NCBI GenBank assembly: GCA_039182735.1
Contig: JBCDCB010000042.1
Span: 1-28,028 of the forward strand
Length of the DNA: 28,028 nucleotides
Reading direction: 5' to 3'
Origin: JBCDCB01 sp039182735
Lineage (GTDB): Bacteria; Planctomycetota; Phycisphaerae; Phycisphaerales; UBA1924
A program made the translations under genes and the position numbers. Below are positions 7,307 to 13,325 of the stretch, in pieces; position 1 is the stretch's first letter, and every line of letters starts with the position of its first letter. The notes under the pieces are model-generated. The model searched no databases, was not told the origin of the DNA, and saw nothing but the letters and a program-made list of their open reading frames with translations.

Positions 7307-8293
7307 TCACGCTGCTCGATCAGACTCCGGTTCCCTGTAGCACAGGCGACGGCCGTCGGTCCCGCCGATCGCCTGTACGACTCGCTCCCCGTCCATGAGA
7401 TTTCGGGTGTTGTGCCGGAACTGGAACTCCGAGACGTACCGGTGCAGATGCTCTTTGCTGACCGCGTGATACGTCCCATTCAGCCCTCGCTTGAGCATCG
7501 ACCAGAACGACTCGATCGAGTTGGTGTGGATGATCGGGTCGCCTGCACGGACGTACTCCTTCGCCCAGTGCGTGACGGTGTCGTGACGCAGTCCGAGCTT
7601 CCGCGCGTTCGTGTCATAGAACCGCTGCTCGTCGGTCATCAGGTGCGCGTCGCGGTGGAGGTTCGCTCGCAGCATCTCGCGGACGTTCTCGCTCGTCACC
7701 GACTGGGCAACGCTCGCACGCACCACGCCGTCGCGCTGGAGCACCGCGAGCACCGGAGTCTTCGCCGACCACTCTTTGCGCTTCGGGTGGCCCGCCGGGT
7801 ATCGAGGCTTGCCGCCGACGAACGTCTCGTCGGCTTCGACGATGCCGCGCATCGGTGCGGTCTCGTCGTGCTCGTTCGCCATCGCGTACCGGATGCGATG
7901 CGTGAGGAACAGCGCGGACTTGTAGCTGAGCCCGGTCATGCGGGAGAGTTGGAGCGACGAGCAGCCCTTCTTGCCCGCGCACAGCGCCCAAAATGCGTAG
8001 GCCCAATGCTGAAGCGGGATCGGCGAGTCTTCCATGATGGTGCCGATGCGGACGGTGAACTGACGCTTGCACCCGCGGCAACGCCACAGCCAGCGCCGAT
8101 TGCGCCCGCCGTCTTTGCTCTTCATCATCCGCACTTCGATATCGCCGCAACGGGGGCACGCGGGCTCCACGCCCCATCGCAGCCACTCGAAAAACTCGAT
8201 CGCTGCTTGCTCGTCTCTACACGCGGCGGGGAGCCGGCGGATGACCTCGTCTTTATTGGACGCGACACGGCGCTGCTTACGCTTCTCGCACAC
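7307..8293 (-). CDS. IS1595-family transposase
   Basis: This 328-residue protein is an ISXO2/IS1595-type DDE transposase. It has an N-terminal zinc ribbon (CPRCG at about residue 46, CRGCK about 25 residues later) and a helix-turn-helix with LSRMTGLSYKSALFLTHRIR. The catalytic segments follow: IVEADETFVGG (first Asp), HLMTDEQRFY (second Asp) and NSIESFWSMLKRGLNG (the family's terminal Asn/Glu motif). Length is complete for the family, and no frameshift is seen. GTG at 8293 has GGAAGGG six to eight bases upstream and is the likely start. Terminal inverted repeats and target duplications are not evident, so the outer limits of the element are not defined. It may still be active. Confidence 0.92.
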   Translation of the reverse strand: MCEKRKQRRVASNKDEVIRRLPAACRDEQAAIEFFEWLRWGVEPACPRCGDIEVRMMKSKDGGRNRRWLWRCRGCKRQFTVRIGTIMEDSPIPLQHWAYAFWALCAGKKGCSSLQLSRMTGLSYKSALFLTHRIRYAMANEHDETAPMRGIVEADETFVGGKPRYPAGHPKRKEWSAKTPVLAVLQRDGVVRASVAQSVTSENVREMLRANLHRDAHLMTDEQRFYDTNARKLGLRHDTVTHWAKEYVRAGDPIIHTNSIESFWSMLKRGLNGTYHAVSKEHLHRYVSEFQFRHNTRNLMDGERVVQAIGGTDGRRLCYREPESDRAA

Positions 8294-8338
8294 GAGAAAG
8301 CCCTTCCGTTTGCACGGATCAGCGCCTAGAATGTCGAT

Positions 8339-8511
8339 AGCTGGGGCACTCTGGCGCTAACCCGCTGGGTGCTCTCCCCGTTGGTGTTGGCGCACCAGCG
8401 GGGCTTGAAGCCGAGCGTGGAGCCTTTCAGCCCCACGCTAGCGGATAAGGGAACTGGATCAGTGCGGCTGACCCGCCGGATCACCTACCCCCGTTGCCGC
8501 GGGGGTTCCTT
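8339..8511 (+). ncRNA. Candidate structured small RNA, unknown class
   Basis: About 170 bases without a convincing plus-strand gene form a series of hairpins ending in a terminator. CCGCTGGGTGC (8362-8372) pairs with GCACCAGCGG (8392-8401) with a one-base bulge, and AGCGTGG (8414-8420) pairs perfectly with CCACGCT (8433-8439). A terminator follows at 8487-8511. TAGAAT (8327-8332), a 5/6 -10 match, would start transcription near 8339, just before the folded part; the -35 box is weak. No known RNA family (tRNA, tmRNA, SRP, RNase P, 6S) could be recognised. The stretch lies between the transposase and the DUF5343 gene and could be part of the mobile unit. No expression evidence is available. Confidence 0.35.
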
Positions 8512-8584
8512 TTGCGCCCCTTGGCGACTGCTCATCGTGACCCCTGTGAGCAGCCGCGGGGACCAACAACCTGCGTGATCGCAT
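8459..8584 (-). CDS. Small ORF with a perfect ribosome-binding site
   Basis: This 41-residue frame (ATG at 8584, TGA ending at 8459) begins seven bases after AAAGGAGGT (8600-8592), the most complete Shine-Dalgarno sequence in the window. It starts 20 bases beyond the stop of the DUF5343 gene on the same strand, as a second gene of that operon would. The predicted peptide is basic and rich in Ala, Gly and Pro, with no recognised domain, and it runs across the terminator hairpin of the candidate RNA on the other strand. The peptide itself looks low in information, so the site may instead be a relic of a lost gene or belong to the RNA. Confidence 0.3.
   Translation of the reverse strand: MRSRRLLVPAAAHRGHDEQSPRGAKGTPAATGVGDPAGQPH
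8487..8511 (+). terminator. Rho-independent terminator on the plus strand
   Basis: ACCCCCG (8487-8493) pairs perfectly with CGGGGGT (8500-8506) around a 6-base loop and is followed by TCCTTTT. The T-run lies only in the plus direction. No protein gene on the plus strand ends here, which is the main argument for a non-coding transcript upstream. A further hairpin (CTGCTCA 8528-8534, TGAGCAG 8547-8553) follows. Confidence 0.6.
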
Positions 8585-8603
8585 AACGCTTACCTCCTTT
8601 CCA

Positions 8604-9314
8604 TTACTCATCGCCCGATTGCCCCTTTCCGCTATCTTCGTTGGTGTTGCTGCTAGCCATGGCCTCCGCCAGCGCCATGCCCGCCTTGAGCATGGCTACA
8701 TCACGCGGCGTCAGATCTCGGGGAACTACAAGGCGGGCCTCCCGCCCGCCCGTAAGTGGCAGCGGAAAAGACACGGTGGACGAGTCGTCCGACGGCGACG
8801 GCTCGCCGCCTCCACCATCAACCTCGTTCTTCTTCGTTGAGCGCCTTGAGGAGCTCCGCCGACCGCCTGAGGCAAACTTCCCCTTCTTGATAGAGGGAGA
8901 GACTGTAAGGCCCGCCTCCTCAGCTGCTTTGACAAGGAACTGGCACGCCGGCCCTGGCACAGACGCGCCAAGATCATCCGGGAAAGAGTCCTTGAGAGCC
9001 TTCGGCGTGCCCTTCGCCAGCGGGTCCAGCTGCGCCGCATAGTGCTTCTCAATCAGCGACTTCATCGTGGCCTTCCACGCACCGTCATCGCCCTCCGCCA
9101 TCGCTTTGAATTCAGCGGACGGCTTTCCTTTGTCGTCGATCAGCCCTAGATACCGGAGCGCACCGAACAGCAGAGTGCGGGTCGTGCCGTTCATCGATTC
9201 GTAGACCGAGTAGTCGATCGTGGAGGGCACATGCTCAAGCTGGGTGATCGCGTTCTTGAACGTCTTGTAGCTGACGTACGGCGGGGTCCGCTTCTTGCTC
9301 TCGTTGTCCGACAT
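8604..9314 (-). CDS. DUF5343-domain protein
   Basis: This 236-residue protein has an N-terminal domain (about residues 12-95) beginning PYVSYKTFKNAI, with SMNGTTRTLLFGALRYLGLID in the middle; this is the pattern of DUF5343, a small helical domain of unknown function. A Ser/Arg/Lys-rich linker (about 150-175) follows, and then a compact C-terminal piece (ARLVVPRDLTPRDVAMLKAGM) of the kind often seen at the end of such proteins. ATG 9314 has GGAGGG seven bases upstream and lies about 25 bases from the predicted transcript start; the frame extends upstream only into operator sequence. It is regulated by a dense operator cluster. The role is unknown; the neighbourhood is accessory. Confidence 0.7.
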   Translation of the reverse strand: MSDNESKKRTPPYVSYKTFKNAITQLEHVPSTIDYSVYESMNGTTRTLLFGALRYLGLIDDKGKPSAEFKAMAEGDDGAWKATMKSLIEKHYAAQLDPLAKGTPKALKDSFPDDLGASVPGPACQFLVKAAEEAGLTVSPSIKKGKFASGGRRSSSRRSTKKNEVDGGGGEPSPSDDSSTVSFPLPLTGGREARLVVPRDLTPRDVAMLKAGMALAEAMASSNTNEDSGKGQSGDE

Positions 9315-9345
9315 CGGGAAGCCCTCCATCGCAGTGGACTCTCCG

Positions 9346-9418
9346 AGTATAGCAGGTCGTTTCGTCCAAGACTTGGACGAAACGTCCAATCGTAGATTTT
9401 TTCATGGACGTTTCGTCC
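9346..9418 (-). promoter_or_regulatory. DUF5343 promoter with overlapping inverted-repeat operators
   Basis: On the minus strand TATACT (9351-9346) is a strong -10 box with a predicted start near 9339. Upstream lie three copies of the motif GTTTCGTCC: plus orientation at 9359-9367, inverted at 9375-9383, and plus at 9410-9418. The first two form a perfect 25-base palindrome (12-base arms 9359-9370 and 9372-9383). The second and third form a perfect 14-base inverted repeat (9375-9388 and 9405-9418). No good -35 box is present, and the palindrome covers its place, so the site looks activator- or repressor-dependent. Confidence 0.65.
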
Positions 9419-9506
9419 TCGTCCTCGCTCCTGTCGCCAGTGATCGGTGGCCGGCCTGAGTCCGCCGAACAATTTGCGTGCGTCAACGCCATACTCCCGA
9501 AGATTT

Positions 9507-9537
9507 GTTTGTCAAACCCGCCGATCGCTGAGATAAT
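9507..9537 (+). promoter_or_regulatory. hpd promoter with a small palindrome
   Basis: TTGTCA (9509-9514) and GATAAT (9532-9537) are each 5/6 matches to the sigma-70 consensus with an ideal 17-base spacer. Transcription should start near 9544, about 100 bases before the hpd ATG. The 11-base palindrome GTTTGTCAAAC (9507-9517) covers the -35 box and is a possible operator. The long leader between 9544 and 9645 shows no riboswitch that I recognise. Confidence 0.65.
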
Positions 9538-9644
9538 CAACGGATGGCCCGTCCCGTATGGGCTTTCGGCCCCGCCGCGCGGGCGCACCGCCCCGGCAGG
9601 GTCGTTCGAAACCGCCGAACCGACCTCGATCAGGAGCGCCCACC

Positions 9645-10838
9645 ATGACCACCGCCACGACCGCTTCGCCCTCGACCGCCACCGATCCGCTCGCGCTCGT
9701 CGATGTCGATCACGTCCGCTTCTATGTCGGGAACGCCAAGCAGGCCGCGTACTTCTACGCCCACACCTTCGGGTTCAACATCTCGCAGGTCGCCGACCTC
9801 ACCACGGGCTCGCGCGACGAGGCCGACTACCTCCTCACGCAGGGCAACATCCGCCTCCTGCTGACCACACCCCTCACGAAAGACCACCCCGCCGCCGACG
9901 AGATCCTGCGTTTCGGCGACGGTGTGAAGGACGTCGCCTTCACCGTGCACGACGCCGAGGCCGCGTACGAGCGCGCGATCAAGAACGGCGCGACCTCAGC
10001 GCAGGAGCCGCGTGTCATCAAAGACGATCGAGGCACGGTCACGGTCGCCTCCGTGAAGACCTATGGGCGCGTGATCCATAGCTTTGTCAGCCGCACCGGC
10101 GACTACGCACTGCCCAAGATCAAGACCGAGGGCAGTGAGTTCATGCCCGTCTTTCGGAAAACGCACTCGCCGCTGAACGACTACAACGCCAAGAACCCCT
10201 GCGGGCTCAAGTATGTGGACCACCTCGTCGGCAACGTCGAGGAGGGCAAGATGAACCACTGGGTGCAGTTCTACGAGGACGTGCTCGAGTTCAAGATGTT
10301 CAAGCACTTTGATGATGCCGACATCTCCACCGAGCACTCGGCGCTGATGTCGAAGGTGATGGCGTCGGGCAACAACCTGATCAAGATGCCGATCAACGAG
10401 CCCGCCGAGGGCAAGAAGAAGAGCCAGATCCTCGAGTACCTCGAGTGGCACGACATGACGCCCGGCGTGCAGCACCTCGCGCTGCGCACCGATGACGAGC
10501 TGCACTCCGTCGCCGCCCTGCGCAACCGCGGCGTGGACTTCCTGAGCCTGCCCGACACCTACTACGAGCTGGTGTGGGATCGCGTGAACACGATGCTGAC
10601 CGAGCACGGGCACGAGGCCGTGAAGGAAGATCACCAGCGCGTGAAGGACCTCGGCATCCTGGTCGATGCGGACGACGAGGGGTACCTGCTGCAGCTGTTC
10701 ACGAAGCCGCTGCAGGACCGCCCGACGCTCTTCTTCGAGATCATCTGCCGGCGCGGCAGCCAGTCGTTCGGCAAGGGGAACTTCAAGGCGCTCTTCGAGG
10801 CGCTGGAGCTCGAGCAGGAGCGGCGGGGGAACTTGTGA
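9645..10838 (+). CDS. hpd: 4-hydroxyphenylpyruvate dioxygenase
   Basis: This 397-residue enzyme converts 4-hydroxyphenylpyruvate and O2 to homogentisate and CO2, the second step of tyrosine catabolism. It consists of two vicinal-oxygen-chelate domains; the N-terminal one begins VDHVRFYVGNAKQAAYFY, and the C-terminal one carries the iron ligands His193 (KYVDHLVGNV), His277 (GVQHLAL) and Glu365 (FFEIICRRG). The C-terminal FGKGNFKALFEALE helix that closes the active site is intact. Length is typical of the longer, eukaryote-like form. ATG 9645 has AGGAG eight bases upstream; the frame upstream of it is leader. The next gene's GTG follows the TGA directly. HmgA, the next enzyme, is encoded at 15575. 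Confidence 0.95.
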   Translation: MTTATTASPSTATDPLALVDVDHVRFYVGNAKQAAYFYAHTFGFNISQVADLTTGSRDEADYLLTQGNIRLLLTTPLTKDHPAADEILRFGDGVKDVAFTVHDAEAAYERAIKNGATSAQEPRVIKDDRGTVTVASVKTYGRVIHSFVSRTGDYALPKIKTEGSEFMPVFRKTHSPLNDYNAKNPCGLKYVDHLVGNVEEGKMNHWVQFYEDVLEFKMFKHFDDADISTEHSALMSKVMASGNNLIKMPINEPAEGKKKSQILEYLEWHDMTPGVQHLALRTDDELHSVAALRNRGVDFLSLPDTYYELVWDRVNTMLTEHGHEAVKEDHQRVKDLGILVDADDEGYLLQLFTKPLQDRPTLFFEIICRRGSQSFGKGNFKALFEALELEQERRGNL

Positions 10839-11585
10839 GTGACAGGTTCAAGGCCTGACAGAGAGCACATCCTCTCGGAGATTCGTCGAGTCGCCGATGC
10901 TTTTGGCGGCGCGGCCCCAGGTCGTAAGCGATTCGAGGCTGAGACAGGAATCCGGGAATCTGACTGGTGCGGCGTCTACTTCGTGCGCTGGTCTGATGCC
11001 GTCGCGGAAGCAGGACTTGAACCCAATGAATTGCAAAAGGCCAGTCATCGGGATGATCTAGTTGATCTACTGCTCTCAATCGCAGAGCGACTCGGTCGAG
11101 TACCAACTTACGCCGAGCTCGACTTGGAACACCGACGCGATCCGTCCGTTCCAACAAGCGGAACATTCCAAAGCCGACTTGGCACGATCCATGAGCGAGC
11201 CAAGTGGATCAGTGAATATCTGGAAAGGCACCCGGAGCGCCGTGAAGTCGCACAACTCTTCTTTCAGCAGGCATCATCGACGGAATCCCGGCCGACCGAA
11301 TCCGCCCGAAGATCATCCGTCCAATTGGAATGGGGTGCGGTTTACCTCATGCGTTCCGGCAAGTACCACAAGATCGGCAGGAGCAACTCAGCGGGGCGAA
11401 GGCACGCGGAGTTAAAAACACAGTTGCCCGAGAAGCTCGAGTTGGTACATGAGATCTCAACCGATGATCCTGTCGGCATCGAGCAGTACTGGCACAGCCG
11501 ATTCGGTAGTAAGCGAGCAAACGGTGAGTGGTTCGACCTGTCCAGCGCGGATGTCGCCGCGTTCAAGCGTAGAAAGTTCATGTAG
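10839..11585 (+). CDS. GIY-YIG nuclease-family protein with homing-endonuclease-type repeats
   Basis: This 248-residue protein begins at a GTG directly after the hpd stop codon. The C-terminal domain (about 165-245) is GIY-YIG of the T5orf172/Mug113 type: GAVYL at 166, HKIGRS at 177, Arg187, EQYWHSRF at 215 and NGEWF at 229. The N-terminal part has two related helical repeats (about 9-62 and 73-125, with GRxPTYAEL and FVRWSDAVAEAGL-like sequence) that match the pattern of homing-endonuclease-associated repeats, presumed DNA-binding. Homing-type or defence-related DNA cleavage is possible; no substrate can be given. Base composition is less GC-rich than hpd. The stop is one base before the left repeat of the DUF559 unit. 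Confidence 0.75.
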   Translation: MTGSRPDREHILSEIRRVADAFGGAAPGRKRFEAETGIRESDWCGVYFVRWSDAVAEAGLEPNELQKASHRDDLVDLLLSIAERLGRVPTYAELDLEHRRDPSVPTSGTFQSRLGTIHERAKWISEYLERHPERREVAQLFFQQASSTESRPTESARRSSVQLEWGAVYLMRSGKYHKIGRSNSAGRRHAELKTQLPEKLELVHEISTDDPVGIEQYWHSRFGSKRANGEWFDLSSADVAAFKRRKFM

Positions 11586-11586
11586 A

Positions 11587-11629
11587 CCCCTCACCCCGGC
11601 CCTCTCCCCGCGGGCGGGGAGAGGGAGCC
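11587..11629 (+). repeat. Left palindromic repeat of the DUF559 unit
   Basis: The repeat starts with CCCCTCACCCC and contains a perfect 12-base inverted repeat (CCCTCTCCCCGC at 11600-11611 and GCGGGGAGAGGG at 11614-11625) with two bases between. It ends with AGCC. It would form a stable hairpin and may also end transcription of the GIY-YIG gene, although no T-run follows. Confidence 0.85.
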
Positions 11630-11658
11630 AGAGAAGGCATCACGGACCAGCGAGCGCG

Positions 11659-12012
11659 TTATGAATTGTGTTCGTCAATGCGTTGACGGGCGTGGGTGAG
11701 GATCGCATCGAGAACGCCGCGGAGATCGGTCGAGACTCGTGACGCGGTGAACCGGATCGTCTCGTAGCCCTCGCTCGTCATCCACGCATCGCGTCGTTGG
11801 TCGTGATGGCGATCGTGCATCGAGCCGTCGATCTCGACGATCAGTTTTGCTTCCGCGCAGTAAAAGTCGGCGACGAAGGGACCGACCGGATGCTGGCGAC
11901 GGAACTTCAATCCGCCGACCTGTCGATCACGCAGCTTCGACCACAGCACACCCTCCGGCGGCGTCTGTTCCCGACGCAACCCACGCGCTCGATCCGTTCG
12001 GCGTTCATCCAC
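11659..12012 (-). CDS. DUF559 (Vsr-like) endonuclease-domain protein
   Basis: This 117-residue protein matches DUF559, a restriction-endonuclease-fold family related to the very-short-patch-repair (Vsr) nuclease. It has the N-terminal LRREQTPPEGVLWSKLRDR, then FRRQHPVGPFVADFYC with Asp49 and LIVEIDGSMH with Glu60, Asp62 and His66, the acidic cluster expected to bind metal, followed by R.DAWMTSEGYETIRF. Length is complete. GTG 12012 is the start that gives the usual N-terminus. The biological role of this family is not established; genes of this type are frequent in bacterial genomes as singletons. Here it is enclosed by inverted copies of a palindromic repeat. Confidence 0.88.
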   Translation of the reverse strand: MDERRTDRARGLRREQTPPEGVLWSKLRDRQVGGLKFRRQHPVGPFVADFYCAEAKLIVEIDGSMHDRHHDQRRDAWMTSEGYETIRFTASRVSTDLRGVLDAILTHARQRIDEHNS

Positions 12013-12038
12013 GCCCCAAGCGTACCCCGAGCATGTGC

Positions 12039-12081
12039 GGCTCCTTCGCCCCGCTTGCGGGGAGAGGGCTGGGGTGAGGGG
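12039..12081 (-). repeat. Right palindromic repeat of the DUF559 unit
   Basis: This is the inverted copy of the repeat at 11587-11629, with five mismatches. The hairpin arm next to the gene has two changes, so its stem is less perfect than in the left copy. It lies 26 bases upstream of the DUF559 start codon and 18 bases past the end of dodecin, which is also on the minus strand. Confidence 0.85.
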
Positions 12082-12099
12082 CTCCCACCTCTATTTCCT

Positions 12100-12312
12100 T
12101 CAACTCCCCTCGAGCGTGAAGCCGATCCGCACCTTCACCTGCCAGTGCGCGATCTGCTCATCTTCAAGGTGTGCACGGGTCTCGACGACCTCGAGCCAGC
12201 GCATGTTCTTGACACTCTTGCCGGCGAACTCGACGGCGCGCTTCACCGCCGCGTCGCTCGACTCGCTGGACGACCCGACAACCTCGATGACCTTGTAGAC
12301 GTGATCGGACAT
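12100..12312 (-). CDS. Dodecin flavin-binding protein
   Basis: This 70-residue protein has the whole dodecin pattern: MSDHVYKVIEVVGSS, DAAVKRAVEFAGKSVKNMRWLEV with the flavin-stacking Trp39, and the C-terminal IAHWQVKVRIGFTLE strand with a Gln that contacts the flavin. Dodecins form hollow dodecamers that store or buffer riboflavin and FMN and limit flavin photochemistry. ATG 12312 is preceded by GAAAGGG and begins the conserved sequence; the frame extends nine codons further without conserved content. Its stop is 18 bases from the right repeat of the DUF559 unit. Confidence 0.93.
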   Translation of the reverse strand: MSDHVYKVIEVVGSSSESSDAAVKRAVEFAGKSVKNMRWLEVVETRAHLEDEQIAHWQVKVRIGFTLEGS

Positions 12313-12384
12313 GGCACGGCCCTTTCTGCTGTGCGCCACGGGGCGCGGTGCTGACGCCTCACCCTAGCGGGGCGGGCGGCGCGG

Positions 12385-12390
12385 TACGAT
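12385..12390 (+). promoter_or_regulatory. -10 element, leaderless type
   Basis: TACGAT lies exactly six bases before the GTG at 12397, and no Shine-Dalgarno sequence is present. Transcription is predicted to begin at the start codon. Confidence 0.45.
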
Positions 12391-12396
12391 CCCTGT

Positions 12397-12873
12397 GTGA
12401 ACGCGCTCGAAAAACTCCGTGAACAGGTCGATCTGATCGTCGGCGGTGACGCCAGCGCGTGGGCGCTGGCCGAGCGGTTGGTCTCGCGTTTCCCGCACGA
12501 CAAAGCCGAGGCGGCGCGCGTGTTTTCGGAGAAGGACAGCGCGGGGCTGGATGCGCTCGTGCGCACGATCGAGGGCGTTGCCGAGGGCGCACAGGAGCGT
12601 GCCGACGAAGCATCGACGGCGACCAAGGAAGAGATGTCCAAGGCGCTGCATGCGTTTCGCAAGCGGCTCAAGCTCGCACGGCTATCCGATGAATCGAGGC
12701 TCGGAGGGCGCTACACGAGCGCCGGGCGCAGCAGCGGGATCGACGCGATCGAACCGCCGAACGAGTATCCGGCGCGCGTGTGGCGCGCGCTCGTGAAAGA
12801 AGGGCTGCTCATCCACACCGGGCAGGGCTTCTATGCGGAGCCCTACACCAAGGGCGGCACGGCGCCGGGCTAG
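12397..12873 (+). CDS. Conserved-looking protein of unknown function
   Basis: This 158-residue, mostly helical and charged protein is not recognised. The N-terminal 40 residues (LREQVDLIVGGDASAWALAERLVSRFPHDK) and a central heptad-like, Ala/Glu/Lys-rich stretch (about 50-95) could form a coiled coil. The C-terminal part, with EYPARVWRALVKEGLL and HTGQGFYAEPYTKGG, looks like a small folded motif. No signal or membrane segment is present. The GTG start at 12397 is supported by the TACGAT element at fixed spacing. Its stop codon overlaps the convergent GNAT gene by four bases. It is divergent from dodecin. Confidence 0.6.
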   Translation: MNALEKLREQVDLIVGGDASAWALAERLVSRFPHDKAEAARVFSEKDSAGLDALVRTIEGVAEGAQERADEASTATKEEMSKALHAFRKRLKLARLSDESRLGGRYTSAGRSSGIDAIEPPNEYPARVWRALVKEGLLIHTGQGFYAEPYTKGGTAPG

Positions 12874-13274
12874 GTCGGGATCGCGGCGCGGTGTCGGCGG
12901 ATCATGCCGGTGATCGCGGTGAACCCGAGGCGTTCGTAGAAGGTGCGCACGTCGTTGTCGCAGACAACGTCGATCATGTAGAGCGGGCCGATCTGTTCGA
13001 GGATGCGCGCGACGAGTTCACGCCCGATGCCGGCGCCGCGGTGCTCGGGCAGGACTTCGAGCAATGGGATGTACGCGCTGAGCACGCCGTCGGAGAGCGC
13101 GTTGACGAAGCCGACGACATGGCCGCCTTCGCCATCGATCGCGAGGACGATGTGCGCGCTGCGTTCGAGCAGTTGCCAGTGCGCAATCGGCGTCGGTGCG
13201 TCGGGCCATCCGTCGAAGAACCCGGTCAGATGCGAGGGCTCGATGCCGTCGAGCGTGTGCTGGTAGCAGATCAT
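12870..13274 (-). CDS. GNAT-family N-acetyltransferase
   Basis: This 134-residue protein has the GNAT fold signature: a beta strand with HVVGFVNALSDG, then the acetyl-CoA-binding motif LEVLPEHRGAGIGRELVARIL (R-G-A-G-I-G pyrophosphate loop) and a C-terminal VCDNDVRTFYERLGFT, which is the usual motif B with the Tyr and the N-x-x-x-x-Y-x-x-x-G-F ending. It transfers an acetyl group from acetyl-CoA to an unknown amine. Length is normal. Start is ATG 13274. It is divergent from the alcohol dehydrogenase (51 bases between). Confidence 0.9.
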   Translation of the reverse strand: MICYQHTLDGIEPSHLTGFFDGWPDAPTPIAHWQLLERSAHIVLAIDGEGGHVVGFVNALSDGVLSAYIPLLEVLPEHRGAGIGRELVARILEQIGPLYMIDVVCDNDVRTFYERLGFTAITGMIRRHRAAIPT

Positions 13275-13325
13275 GCGCGGAGTCTCTCACGTAGCATGTA
13301 GCGGGTCTAGAGAAAGGGTGACGAG

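Larger units (their letters stand above)
11587..12081. mobile_element. Candidate DUF559 mobile unit with inverted palindromic ends
   Basis: A 43-base sequence at 11587-11629 recurs in inverted orientation at 12039-12081, identical at 38 of 43 positions by direct comparison. The two copies enclose a single gene, the DUF559 endonuclease, with little extra sequence. This gives the layout of a small insertion element of about 495 bases. No target-site duplication is evident at the outer borders, and no transposase is present, so mobility is inferred from structure only. Confidence 0.5.

Noticed and set aside
7284..8369. 8-base inverted match CCCAGCGG (7284-7291) and CCGCTGGG (8362-8369) as IS1595 terminal repeats
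   Set aside because: Eight bases at arbitrary positions is within chance for GC-rich sequence, the right copy is part of a hairpin of the candidate RNA, and no target duplication adjoins either.
9315..9389. Longer DUF5343 protein from the TTG at 9389
   Set aside because: The start would fall in the operator palindrome upstream of the predicted transcript start, while ATG 9314 has an ideal GGAGGG.
9404..10081. Plus-strand frame overlapping the hpd leader and gene in another frame
   Set aside because: It begins in the operator cluster and runs out of frame through hpd; the arginine/histidine-rich product has no family resemblance.
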